Notes: a model not told the origin generated them from the letters alone. 36,230 nucleotides of DNA from Candidatus Gastranaerophilales bacterium (GCA_944326015.1 CALVCJ010000014.1:1-36230); one strand, 5' to 3'. Positions 14,977 to 24,064 are shown, counted from the stretch's first letter. Program-made: numbers and translations.

Positions 14977-16569
14977 ATGCAGGAAACTTTGGAATACATA
15001 AAACAGGCATTTGAACTTAAATCCCAAAAATGTTATAAACAAGCTATTGAAATGCTTTATAAAGCTCTTGAAGAAGAAAATGAAAACACAGAAATCCTTT
15101 ATCAGCTAGGGGAATTATATTTTCTACTCAATAATTTACATCGCTCTTTAAGATATCTTGAAAAAGTACTTTTAAAAAATGATAGACATATTGAGGCATT
15201 AAAAATTCTCAAAAAAATTTATACATGCTCTGAAAATTTTCAAAACGCTTGTTTTACAGCAGAAAAAATTTATTCAATTGAAAAAACACCTGAGAATCTG
15301 ATTGAAATGATAAATACTATATCAAAAACCAAAAATTTGGATAAACTGAAAGATTTAGATGAGAATGAATTAAAAAATGATGAGGTAATCTATGCAGTAG
15401 CAAATGCTTACTACGAAAATAAAAATTCTGACCAAGCCAAAAATAATCTCAAGCAGGCATTACAAATTAATCCAGAAAATGAAGACGCACTTGTTCTTCT
15501 TGGTAAAATATACTTTGATGAAAGCGAATTTGAAAAATCAAAAAATATTTTTAACTCTCTTTCAAAATCATCTGAAAACCCTGAAGTTTTAAACTTCCTG
15601 GGGCTCTTTGCTACAGAAGACATGCAATTTATTGATGCAATAAAATACTTCTCAAAAGCTTCCTCCATAAGGAAATATGAGCCGCGCTATCTCTATAATC
15701 TTGCAAATGCATACTTTTTTAACGGCTGGCTAAAGGAAGCAGAAACATCCTATATTAATGCCATAATGCTTGCTCCAGATGTCGAAGGTTACAGATATTC
15801 ACTTGCGTATTTATACTATGAAAAAGGAGAGTTTGAAAAAGCACAAAAAGAAATTGATTTTATACTTGAACACAACACCTGTTACTATCCTGCGCATGTG
15901 CTGAATGCTCTTTTAAAATATGAAAAAAAAGATTTTCTAGGTGCACAATTAGAGCTTGAAAATACAATAAAATCAGGTTATGAAGATAATTTTGCACTTA
16001 GTTCGCTCGCAAAAGTCTATACAGAACTTTCTCTTTATGAAAAAGCGGAAAACTCAATAAAAAAGGCAATTGATAATAACCCTGAAAGTTTAAATTATCT
16101 TTGTACACTTGCTGATATTTATATTTCAGAAGAAAATTATGAAAAAGCCATTGAAACAGTTGAAAAAGTTATTAATATTAATGAAAATTATATCTGTGCA
16201 TACGCAATCGGAGCTAAAGCTGCTTATGAAATGAAAGATTATGATAAGACAAAAAATTTTGCGCAACAGACGATTTCTCTTGATATGAATTTTGCCGCGG
16301 GTTATTACTATCTTGCCCTTGTTCGATTTGAAGAAAAAGACTATGAAGAAGCTGTGGAATGTATGAAAAGAGCCATTTTATATGACGTAAATAATGCATT
16401 GTACTATGCCGCAATGAGCGATATTTTTAAAGAAAAAGGTGATTATACAACTGCATTTGAGTACATGAAAGAAGCAGAAAATATTTCACCTGATACGGAT
16501 TACAGGATAAAATATGCTCAACTCGCTTCACTTAAAAGGAAAGCAAATAAAAATTTGACGTCGGAGTAA
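14977..16569 (+). CDS. Tetratricopeptide repeat protein
   Basis: A 530-residue cytoplasmic protein made almost entirely of TPR repeats, at least twelve by eye, for example ETEILYQLGELYFL-type units, ALVLLGKIYFDESEFEKSKN, YLYNLANAYFFNGWLKEAET and AGYYYLALVRFEEKDYEEAV. The W/L-G-Y-A-F/Y-A-P spacing of the 34-residue repeat is well kept throughout. There is no signal peptide, membrane helix or catalytic domain. TPR superhelices act as protein-binding scaffolds; co-transcription with a DivIC-like gene hints at a link to envelope growth or division, which is inference. The ATG has CGGAG upstream with good spacing. Codon use is very AT-rich, like its neighbours. Confidence 0.88.
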   Translation: MQETLEYIKQAFELKSQKCYKQAIEMLYKALEEENENTEILYQLGELYFLLNNLHRSLRYLEKVLLKNDRHIEALKILKKIYTCSENFQNACFTAEKIYSIEKTPENLIEMINTISKTKNLDKLKDLDENELKNDEVIYAVANAYYENKNSDQAKNNLKQALQINPENEDALVLLGKIYFDESEFEKSKNIFNSLSKSSENPEVLNFLGLFATEDMQFIDAIKYFSKASSIRKYEPRYLYNLANAYFFNGWLKEAETSYINAIMLAPDVEGYRYSLAYLYYEKGEFEKAQKEIDFILEHNTCYYPAHVLNALLKYEKKDFLGAQLELENTIKSGYEDNFALSSLAKVYTELSLYEKAENSIKKAIDNNPESLNYLCTLADIYISEENYEKAIETVEKVININENYICAYAIGAKAAYEMKDYDKTKNFAQQTISLDMNFAAGYYYLALVRFEEKDYEEAVECMKRAILYDVNNALYYAAMSDIFKEKGDYTTAFEYMKEAENISPDTDYRIKYAQLASLKRKANKNLTSE

Positions 16570-16633
16570 TATTAATTATAATACTATTATCTGCTACAAG
16601 AATAGCAAAAACAAATATTACAGGAGAAGATTA

Positions 16634-17323
16634 GTGGATAGTAAACAATTAAAAAACATTATATTAACAATAACGCTTATTATGGCATTACAAATGTGCG
16701 CTTTTAGTGCCGGCAAAAATGATGAATTAATAGAAATGCCAAAAACCTACCCCTCAAAATACACAGCTGACTACATAAAACAGATTAAACCAATGTACAA
16801 GTCAACCGGTAAAGAAGAGGTAATTTACGTTGCACTTGATATGCTCAAAGGTACGAATGGAGAATTTTCAAGAAACGCAATACTCGGGAACAATCTTTCA
16901 GGTCGACCTGTAAAAATTGAATTCAGAGATCTTGCAACTATTAACCCTGACTACGCAAAATTTGACGCACTAGGCTGGAAAAAAAATAAACAGCTCTTTA
17001 TATTCATAAACCCTCGGCACAAAGATGCACCCCCTGGAGCAATAGCTGCTCTACTATCCCATGAAGCTTTGCATCAAGATGAATTTAACTCGCTTGCCGA
17101 AGAAACTTATGCCTGGACAATGGAAGCTTCAGTGTGGTATGAAATATCAAAACTTTATCCGGAAAGCAACGATGAATTACATCCGCTTGTCGTAAGAGAA
17201 AATACTCTGAAAAAACTATTTGAACGCGGTGGATATTCAAATAAGTATATAAAAAAGACTGTAATGTCTAATGAAGGCTACAAAAACCTCCCGTCAACTT
17301 CTCCGGGTTTTGAAGATCTTTAG
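16634..17323 (+). CDS. Exported protein with an HExxH metalloprotease motif
   Basis: A 229-residue protein with a signal peptide or N-terminal anchor (about residues 9-26, ending CAFSAG) and a single domain. It contains ALLSHEALHQDEFNSLAEET, an HExxH zinc motif (His143, Glu144, His147) followed by acidic residues (Glu156/157) that could give the third ligand of a gluzincin-like site. Just before the motif, GWKKNKQLFIFIN and PGAIAALLSHEALH form the strand and helix expected for the active site of a minimal metallopeptidase. I do not recognise a named family. The start is a GTG with CAGGAGAAG upstream. The gene sits after the TPR protein and before an S41 protease, so two likely envelope proteases are neighbours. 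Substrate unknown. Confidence 0.75.
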   Translation: MDSKQLKNIILTITLIMALQMCAFSAGKNDELIEMPKTYPSKYTADYIKQIKPMYKSTGKEEVIYVALDMLKGTNGEFSRNAILGNNLSGRPVKIEFRDLATINPDYAKFDALGWKKNKQLFIFINPRHKDAPPGAIAALLSHEALHQDEFNSLAEETYAWTMEASVWYEISKLYPESNDELHPLVVRENTLKKLFERGGYSNKYIKKTVMSNEGYKNLPSTSPGFEDL

Positions 17324-17376
17324 TAAATTAATCTTCTAAACTACTTAAAAAGTATATTGATAAAAAATGAATATTG

Positions 17377-18627
17377 ATGTTAAATATTCGTATGAAAAAA
17401 CATCAGGCAATCATATTTATTATATTAATACTGACTCTTCTGGTGCTTAATAAAATCTTTATGGGTACCGGTAATTATGAAATTTCACAAATGCCTGAAA
17501 TGGTTGATCATGAATATATTTCCTCTCAGAAACTCTTTGACAGCACCTGGAAAATTATACGTGACAACTATTACGATGCAGAGCTGAATAATCAAGCTTG
17601 GGCTAGATGGAAAGAGCACTACCACGGGAAAATAAAAACGGATGATGATGCAAAAGTTGCCATAGATACAATACTTGCAAGTCTTAATGATCCTTATTCC
17701 CGCTACATGTCAAAATCAGAATACTCTGAACAAAATAATTCTATTAATTCAAAAATTACAGGCATTGGTGTTAATATAACATCAATAGCAGGCAAAATCT
17801 ATATCGTAAACGTAATGGAAGGAACTCCAGCACAGTTTGCCAATCTTCTACCAAAAGATATAATTCTTTCAATTGACGGGAAAGATGTAAATGGGTTAAC
17901 GCTTTCCGAAGTCGCAAACATGGTGAGAGGACCGGAAAACAGTTTTGTAAACATAACAGTATTAAGAAATAAAGACAAACTTTTAAAACGTGTTATGCGC
18001 AAAGAAATAAAGATAAAAACAGTTAAAAGCTCAATTGTTGATAAAAATATAGGCTATATTCAAATAACAAGTTTTATAGGCTCAACAACCCCGAATGAAT
18101 TTCTTGAAGCTTTAGAAAAAACAAAAGATACACAAGGGCTAATACTTGATCTAAGAGGTAATACAGGAGGTCTGCTGCCAAATGCCGTGTTTATAGCGAA
18201 TTTGTTTTTACCTGAAGGCAGTAATATTGTAAGTATTGTAGGCAGAAACGGGTATAAATATAATATTAACGCACAGGATACCGAATTTGGGATAAAAAAA
18301 CCAACAGTTGTATTGGTTGATGGGAATTCTGCTAGTGCAAGCGAAATTTTATCTGGAGCACTGAAAGATTATAACAAAGCAAAACTTCTCGGCACAAAAA
18401 CTTACGGAAAAGGCATGGTACAAAAAATCATTCCGATGCCAAACGAAACAGGTTTAAACCTGACAATAGCCAAATACTTAACACCAAAAGGCACTGATAT
18501 TAACAAAAAAGGTATAACTCCAGATATTAAGGTTGAATTTAGCATAAATGATGTCAAAAACAATAACGATGCACAGTTACAGGCTGCAAAAAATATACTA
18601 TCAAAAATGCTGCTGAGTAAAAAATAA
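17377..18627 (+). CDS. S41 family carboxy-terminal processing peptidase (CtpA/Prc-like)
   Basis: A 416-residue envelope serine protease. An N-terminal signal anchor (about residues 10-30) is followed by a helical region, a PDZ domain (about 128-200, TGIGVNITS to VNITVLRNK) that captures C-terminal peptides, and the S41 catalytic core. The catalytic Ser lies in DGNSASASEILSG (about residue 320) and the general-base Lys in TKTYGKGMVQ (about residue 345), with the QGLILDLRGNTGG strand characteristic of the family. These enzymes trim the C-termini of exported proteins. Three in-frame starts are possible (TTG 17374, ATG 17377, ATG 17392), none with a good Shine-Dalgarno; 17392 gives the cleanest signal anchor (MKKHQAIIFII). 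All family motifs are intact. Confidence 0.93.
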   Translation: MLNIRMKKHQAIIFIILILTLLVLNKIFMGTGNYEISQMPEMVDHEYISSQKLFDSTWKIIRDNYYDAELNNQAWARWKEHYHGKIKTDDDAKVAIDTILASLNDPYSRYMSKSEYSEQNNSINSKITGIGVNITSIAGKIYIVNVMEGTPAQFANLLPKDIILSIDGKDVNGLTLSEVANMVRGPENSFVNITVLRNKDKLLKRVMRKEIKIKTVKSSIVDKNIGYIQITSFIGSTTPNEFLEALEKTKDTQGLILDLRGNTGGLLPNAVFIANLFLPEGSNIVSIVGRNGYKYNINAQDTEFGIKKPTVVLVDGNSASASEILSGALKDYNKAKLLGTKTYGKGMVQKIIPMPNETGLNLTIAKYLTPKGTDINKKGITPDIKVEFSINDVKNNNDAQLQAAKNILSKMLLSKK

Positions 18628-18824
18628 TCGACTTTCATAACATACATAAATTAGGCTTGCCAGGATAATCATTTTAGCATTACAGAGAAAAATTGTGATG
18701 ATTTGAGCGGTAGAAGTTAAAAGGATGATTATAAGTGATATAATACAGATCAGTAGATAAATTTAAATTCCTCTCGCATGGAAATTTTGTACAAAATCAA
18801 TGATTTCTATAAATAAAATATTTA

Positions 18825-19658
18825 TTACACCCCTGAAACCGGTGGCAAATCAATACTTTTTAATCGCTGCTCAATTCTACGATACCATTTTAAATGCTGT
18901 TTAAAAAGTATATTGTATTTAGAAATATCACCTTGTGAAATTTCTTTAAACTGGTTATCACAAACTTCCTGCATTGCATGTTCTAAAAAATGTGTTAATT
19001 CCTTCCTTGATAATTTATCAAGCTCATTTCCCTTAACAAGCTCAATACGTTTGCCAAAATCTACAATAACCTCCGGTCTGTTATCTCGGAAAAAGCAATA
19101 ATCAACAGCAAGCGGAATAAGATTAACTCTTCCGTATCTTTTAACGGCATTTTCTGCAATATAAGCAAGCCCTGTCTGAAATTCAATAGGCCTGTAGTGA
19201 GGAGGTCTTATAATTCCCTGTGGGAAAATACAAAGCATATTGCGAATATCACCTACAACATCCACAGAATACTGCAAAGCCTTCATAGCAGACTGTGGAG
19301 ATTTTTTATTGACAGAATAAGCACCACCGCGTCTTAATAGTGGAAATCTATTGAGTTCTTCAACCATTAAACGTATTTCTTTATGAAAAATTCTGTGCGT
19401 GATGTTGTAAAATACTATTCCATCCCACCAATTACAATGCGGCGCAAAAAGTATTGTCGGAATACTAGTATCACCTTCAAAATAATTTTCCACACCACGA
19501 TACCTGAACGCATAAAAGCGGTTTTGAAGCATGTTAAAAAAGAACATACTCGCAACCCATAGCCAAAACTTACTTGTTTTAGCCGGCTTAAACTTTTCCT
19601 CCTTATTTCTGAGCTTTGTAGGGGGGATGTCAGAATATAATTGTTCTTCAACTACCAT
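18825..19658 (-). CDS. Lysophospholipid acyltransferase (PlsC-like)
   Basis: A 277-residue membrane-associated acyltransferase of the PlsC/LPLAT superfamily. The catalytic HX4D motif is HCNWWD (His74-Asp79), and the glycerophosphate-binding motif is FPQG (145-148), followed by PIEFQTGLAYIAE and later PLAVDYCFF. These enzymes transfer acyl chains to the sn-2 position of lysophosphatidate or to related lipids. The segment between HX4D and FPQG (HRIFHKEIRLMVEELNRFPLL, RRGGAYSVNKKS) is of the subgroup common in Cyanobacteria-related lineages, sometimes with glycolipid substrates; the exact substrate is uncertain. No Shine-Dalgarno; a good promoter ends 6 nt before the ATG, so the mRNA is probably leaderless. 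Monocistronic. Confidence 0.85.
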   Translation of the reverse strand: MVVEEQLYSDIPPTKLRNKEEKFKPAKTSKFWLWVASMFFFNMLQNRFYAFRYRGVENYFEGDTSIPTILFAPHCNWWDGIVFYNITHRIFHKEIRLMVEELNRFPLLRRGGAYSVNKKSPQSAMKALQYSVDVVGDIRNMLCIFPQGIIRPPHYRPIEFQTGLAYIAENAVKRYGRVNLIPLAVDYCFFRDNRPEVIVDFGKRIELVKGNELDKLSRKELTHFLEHAMQEVCDNQFKEISQGDISKYNILFKQHLKWYRRIEQRLKSIDLPPVSGV

Positions 19659-19664
19659 AAATTT

Positions 19665-19693
19665 ATTTTACCGCGACAACATAAAATATTCAA
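19665..19693 (-). promoter_or_regulatory. Promoter of the PlsC-like gene, leaderless spacing
   Basis: On the minus strand TTGAAT (19693-19688), a 17-nt spacer and TAAAAT (19670-19665), then 6 nt to the ATG at 19658. Confidence 0.6.
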
Positions 19694-19742
19694 ATAGCTT
19701 TAAGCATAATTTTAAGAAAAATTAACCATATAAAATATTTTA

Positions 19743-20839
19743 CTAATCATCAGCACTAACATCACGTCTCAGATAGTCCATATTGCCATGTGCCATAACC
19801 CAGCCGGAACAGCCGCGGCCATTAGTATCTGCTGAGCCGACAGCTTTATCTTTACTGCAGTACGGCAAATAGTAAATTGGTTTAAAACCATCTTTAGTTA
19901 AGAAAACATTAAAAACATCTACACCAAGGCGCATTGTTGATTTTTTAGGAAAAAATATCCAAAAATCTGCGCATCTGTTCTTTATTCCATAAATTGTAGT
20001 TGTACAATCTAAAGAAGTTATCCAGCCTATCTGAACAATAGTACCATCATTTAAATAGAAAGCTCTGTCGGAACTTATTGTGTAAGGCCAAAATGCCTGT
20101 CTGCCATCAAGAGATTCTATATAAAGATCTGTGTCTCCCTGAGGAACTTTTGCACTGTGAACATATTTCATCAGAATTTTCATAACATTTTCTCCGCCGC
20201 TATAGTCATAAACTGGATTGCCCTCTTCATCCTGTTCGCCGGTATTTGTTATTGACAAGCCCCAGTCCTGAATCTCTCCATATTCATTTGTAGCCATTAA
20301 AAAAGCGTTCTGCAAAACGGACATTGTCCGTTTTAACTGCGTAACACGTTTTTGCTCATGGTACTTTTGCATCAAAGAAGGCATCGTCATGGCAGCAACA
20401 ACTCCTATTATTCCAAGGGTTATTAAAACTTCAGCTAACGTAAAGGCCGCGCATTTTTTTAAGTGAACAGTGGAGCATGATGCAGATTTCTCTGCTACTT
20501 TACTTACTATGAATGCTTTAGGTATAGCGTTATTATTCTCGTCATGCTGAACCGCAGATTGAAATCTGTGTTTCAGAATCAATTTAGAGCCCGCAACAAC
20601 TTTGCGATAAAAGATTACTCCATCACTGATTAGGGTGGATAGGAGGGGCGATTGATTGTTATTAAACAACCTACTATACTTAACTAAGAAGGGAGTGAAA
20701 AATTTAGTAAACCTACATAATCCATTAGTACAACAGCAGCATAATAACTTTAATATTGCCTGACATACTGACCTCTTGCCTTCTGTCAGCTGAAAGTTGC
20801 CCCCCCCCCGCAAAACGCAGTGATATCAATATATTCCAT
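19743..20839 (-). CDS. Type IV pilin-like protein with long leader, start separated by G10 run (predicted phase-variable, copy A)
   Basis: The C-terminal 240 residues are a pilin-like protein: CAAFTLAEVLITLGIIGVVA with the helix, then a Cys-containing globular domain (DLYIESLDGRQAFWPYTISS, LGVDVFNVFLTKDGFKPIYY). Its frame is open upstream to a TTG at 20813, through about 120 residues that include the 199-bp repeat. A strong start lies beyond the G run: AAAAAAGGAGGAAG and ATG at 20839, with a promoter at 20874-20902. With the G10 seen here that ATG gives only MEYIDITAFCGGGATFS and stop. One extra G (or two fewer) joins it to the pilin frame, giving about 365 residues. The leader is unusually long and Cys-rich (LKLLCCCCTNGLC) for a prepilin. 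Possibly a contingency locus; a decayed gene with repeat insertion is the alternative. Confidence 0.75.
20612..20810 (-). repeat. 199-bp perfect direct repeat with G10 at its 5' edge, copy A
   Basis: This segment is identical, base for base, to 26013-26211. In gene orientation it begins C-G10-CAACTTTCAGCTGAC and ends GATGGAGTAATCT. Outside these limits the two loci diverge at once. It contains no transposase, no terminal inverted repeats and no obvious target duplication. In the pilin frame it is fully open (about 65 codons, from GGGNFQLTEGKRSVCQAI to LLSTLISDGVI). It lies in the leader of a pilin-like gene, as does copy B. Confidence 0.95.
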
Positions 20840-20873
20840 ACTTATTCTTCCTCCTTTTTTAACTCTTATATAT

Positions 20874-20902
20874 ATTATAACATTTTTTTAATCAAAGCGC
20901 AA
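20874..20902 (-). promoter_or_regulatory. Promoter of pilin-like gene copy A
   Basis: On the minus strand TTGCGC (20902-20897), a 17-nt spacer and TATAAT (20879-20874) with an extended TG upstream. The Shine-Dalgarno GGAGGAAG follows, then the ATG at 20839. The -35 lies inside the 3' end of the APC permease gene. Confidence 0.6.
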
Positions 20903-22445
20903 CTTTCGACTTTGTCTGACGTTGATTTTTAACTTTTTCTTCAAGTCTCTTTTGTTTATAGCCGTAACCTGCATAAATTGCAAACCCCATCAAAAGCCAA
21001 AGCGGGAAATATAATGAAGATGTTGTCAAAAATTTCATTGAATACACCATCAAACCTCCGCAGGTTAAAATTCCCAAAATCGGGAATAACGGAGATAAAG
21101 GGACTTTAAAAGGTCTCGGTCTATCAGGATCTGTTTTACGCAAAATCAAAACCGCAATACAAATAATTATAAATGATGTAAAAGTTCCGAAATTACAGAG
21201 TTCAGCAGAAATATTCAAATCCATAAATAATGTACAAACTATTACAACAATTCCGGAAATCCATGTCAAGACATGCGGGGTTCTGTATTTTTTATGTATT
21301 AATCTTAATGACTTAGGCAAAAATCTATCCCTGCTCATTGCATAGAGAATTCTCGTTGTTCCAAGCTGATAAATTAATATGACAGATGTCAAAGCACACA
21401 ATGCTCCGATTGAAATTAAACCGGCGAACCAATCTTTGCCCATAACTCTCATAGCATGAGCAATCGGCGCCTGAGTATCAATATGACCGAGCGGAACATT
21501 GCCTGTTAAGACAAGAGCAACAGCAACATACATAATAGTACAAATAATCAAAGTTCCGAGAATAGCTATCGGCAAATCTCTCTGCGGATTTTCAGTTTCT
21601 TCCGCAGTTGTCGAAATCGCGTCAAATCCGATATATGCAAAGAAGATTAAAAAAGCCCCCATAAATACACCTTCAAACCCGTTCGGAGCAAACGGCATCC
21701 AGTTTTCAGGCTTTACATAAAAAGCACCGACAACAATAAATGACAAAATCATAAACATATTTACGCCGACCATAACGCTTGCAAATCTTGTTGATTCTTT
21801 AACACCTTTTATCAATAAAATTGTCAGCAACAGAACTATGACCATTGCAGGAATATTAACTGCAACAGGAATTTTATCAAAAATAAACGGCATCTGTGTA
21901 TGCGGATCAAGCCCGTATTTATCGCAGTATGCAAACATATAACGATAATCAGCTCTTAACCACAACGGAAAATTTACAATAAAATCAGGCAGAATATGTT
22001 TAAAACCCTTTAAAAATTGAACAAAATACCCTGTCCAGGCACATGCTACCGTAATATTTCCGATAGCGTATTCAAGCATCAATATCCAACCGACCATCCA
22101 AGCCATAAATTCGCCCATCGTCGCATAAGTATATGTATAAGCACTGCCGGCAACCGGAATCATTGCAGCAATTTCAGAATAACAAAGAGCTGAAAATACA
22201 CACGCAATTGCTGCCAGAACCATTGATATAATAATAGCAGGCCCGGCTCCAACACTTTCAGGTCCTCCCTGAATTGCCGTGCCGATTATTGTAAAAATTC
22301 CAGTACCCACCACAGCACCAATACCTAACACAATCAGGTCAAACACATTCAATGTCTTTTTCAGTTCAGATTTTTTACTGACAGCTATTAACTCATCGGG
22401 GCTTTTCTTTTTTAAAGCATTATATATTATGTTTTTTAATTCCAT
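20892..22445 (-). CDS. APC family amino acid permease (second of a tandem pair)
   Basis: A 517-residue inner-membrane transporter with about twelve membrane spans, related to the cationic amino acid transporter (CAT/YfnA-like) branch of the APC superfamily. The conserved first helix with its unwound substrate site is IVLGIGAVVGTGIFTIIGTA, and further family blocks are FSALCYSEIAAMIPVAGSAY and FFAYIGFDAISTTAEETENP (helix 6). It probably exchanges or imports amino acids with protons. It overlaps the upstream paralogue by one base (TAATG), so translation is coupled and the two form one operon. It is highly similar to that paralogue throughout. A C-terminal basic tail (KQKRLEEKVKNQRQTKSK) faces the cytoplasm. 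Confidence 0.9.
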   Translation of the reverse strand: MELKNIIYNALKKKSPDELIAVSKKSELKKTLNVFDLIVLGIGAVVGTGIFTIIGTAIQGGPESVGAGPAIIISMVLAAIACVFSALCYSEIAAMIPVAGSAYTYTYATMGEFMAWMVGWILMLEYAIGNITVACAWTGYFVQFLKGFKHILPDFIVNFPLWLRADYRYMFAYCDKYGLDPHTQMPFIFDKIPVAVNIPAMVIVLLLTILLIKGVKESTRFASVMVGVNMFMILSFIVVGAFYVKPENWMPFAPNGFEGVFMGAFLIFFAYIGFDAISTTAEETENPQRDLPIAILGTLIICTIMYVAVALVLTGNVPLGHIDTQAPIAHAMRVMGKDWFAGLISIGALCALTSVILIYQLGTTRILYAMSRDRFLPKSLRLIHKKYRTPHVLTWISGIVVIVCTLFMDLNISAELCNFGTFTSFIIICIAVLILRKTDPDRPRPFKVPLSPLFPILGILTCGGLMVYSMKFLTTSSLYFPLWLLMGFAIYAGYGYKQKRLEEKVKNQRQTKSKVAL

Positions 22446-24037
22446 TATTTCATCATTTCTTGTTTTTTAAGTTCCACTTTTTCATTATGAATTTTATTCT
22501 CATTAAGTCTGTTTTTTACAAATCCGTATAAAAGATAAATTATTGCTCCGACTCCGAGCCAAACAGGGAAGAGTAATGCTGAACCTGACGGCTGCATAGA
22601 TTTATAAATCATAAGCCCTCCGCATGTTATTATGCCTAATGCCGGAGTAACAGGAGAAAATGGCACTTTGAACGGTCTTGGTCTTTCAGGATCGGTTTTG
22701 CGCAAAATCAAAACTGCTACACACACTATTATGAATGAAGTAAATGTACCATAGTTACAAAGTTCTGCCGCTACATCAAGGTTTAAAGTCAAAATCCCGA
22801 CAACAGCAAGAATGCCAACAGTCCATGTCAAAAGAGCAGGAGTATGAAATTTCGGATGTAACTTTTGAAATCTCTGTGAAATAAAATGATCTCTGCTCAT
22901 CGCATACAAAATTCTTGTAGCGGCCATTTCAAGCACAAGCAAAACAGATGTCAAACCGGCTAAAGAACCAATAGAAATCAAGCCTGCGGCCCAATTCATA
23001 TTAAACAATGACATACAATAAGCCATAGGCGCCTTTAAAAATGCAAGAGGCACCGAAGTGCTTGTATCCATCAAACCTGTCATTACAAGCGCAACAGAAA
23101 CATAAACAATTGTTGTTATAATCAACGAACCTATAATACCGACAGGCAAATCTTTCTGCGGATTTTTGCATTCCTCGGCAGCTGTTGCAAGTGCATCAAA
23201 TCCTATATATGCAAAGAAGATTAAAAATGCACCGGCAAATATACCTGACGCACCGTTAGGCGCAAAAGGTGTCCAGTTATCGGGTTTGACAAAAAATGCA
23301 CCGGCAATAACAAATAAAGCGATTACTGCAAGTTTTATAAATACCATTAATCCTGCCATTTTGGTAGAATCTTTAGTACCTCTTACAAGTATAAAAGTTG
23401 TAAGAAGAACAATTAAAATTGCCGGCATATTAATACATACAGGAAGCCCGAAAATCGTAGGGATATGAACAGACGCATCTTCTGAAGCAATTTTTGCGGC
23501 GCTGAAAGCATCATTTACAAGCCATACAGGCGGATGAGCGAGCCAAGCAGGCAGCACTTTTTCAAATCCACTCAAAAACTGGACAAAATGATTTGACCAC
23601 GCGCAGGCAACTGCAATAAATCCGATTGCATACTCAAGCATTAAAACCCAGCCCACCATCCATGCGGCAAACTCACCCAGTGTTGCAAAAGTGTATGTAT
23701 AAGCTCCGCCTGCAACAGGAATCATTGTAGCAAATTCAGAATAACAAAGAGCTGAAAAAATACAGGCTATTGCTGCGATTATCATAGAAACTACAAGAGC
23801 AGGCCCTGCACCTAAAGCTGACCCGTCAGCACTTCCGGCAGCAGCAATTCCTACAACCGCAAAAATACCGGAACCAATAATTGCACCTACACCTAAAATA
23901 ATCAAATCAAAAACCCCGAGAGTTTTTTCTAAACCTTCTGATTTAGCTTCTGCAAGCATTTCATCAGGATTTTTAATTCTTGTGATAGTTTTCAAAAAAT
24001 TGCGAGTAAATGTCGCACGGTGAAATTTTTCAGCCAT
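22445..24037 (-). CDS. APC family amino acid permease (first of a tandem pair)
   Basis: A 530-residue, twelve-span APC transporter, paralogous to the gene that follows. Helix 1 reads IILGVGAIIGSGIFAVVGIA, the next block CIFSALCYSEFATMIPVAGG with AYTYTFATLGEFAAW, and helix 6 FFAYIGFDALATAAEECKNP. The loop near residues 165-195 differs most between the two and may tune substrate choice. The ATG has AAGGAGAAAATAG directly upstream. The gene follows glyQ on the same strand with a 64-nt gap holding a REP-like fragment. Two copies side by side suggest a recent duplication with divergence of specificity; the actual substrates cannot be read from the sequence. Confidence 0.9.
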   Translation of the reverse strand: MAEKFHRATFTRNFLKTITRIKNPDEMLAEAKSEGLEKTLGVFDLIILGVGAIIGSGIFAVVGIAAAGSADGSALGAGPALVVSMIIAAIACIFSALCYSEFATMIPVAGGAYTYTFATLGEFAAWMVGWVLMLEYAIGFIAVACAWSNHFVQFLSGFEKVLPAWLAHPPVWLVNDAFSAAKIASEDASVHIPTIFGLPVCINMPAILIVLLTTFILVRGTKDSTKMAGLMVFIKLAVIALFVIAGAFFVKPDNWTPFAPNGASGIFAGAFLIFFAYIGFDALATAAEECKNPQKDLPVGIIGSLIITTIVYVSVALVMTGLMDTSTSVPLAFLKAPMAYCMSLFNMNWAAGLISIGSLAGLTSVLLVLEMAATRILYAMSRDHFISQRFQKLHPKFHTPALLTWTVGILAVVGILTLNLDVAAELCNYGTFTSFIIVCVAVLILRKTDPERPRPFKVPFSPVTPALGIITCGGLMIYKSMQPSGSALLFPVWLGVGAIIYLLYGFVKNRLNENKIHNEKVELKKQEMMK

Positions 24038-24064
24038 CTATTTTCTCCTTTTCTTCCTCATTTT

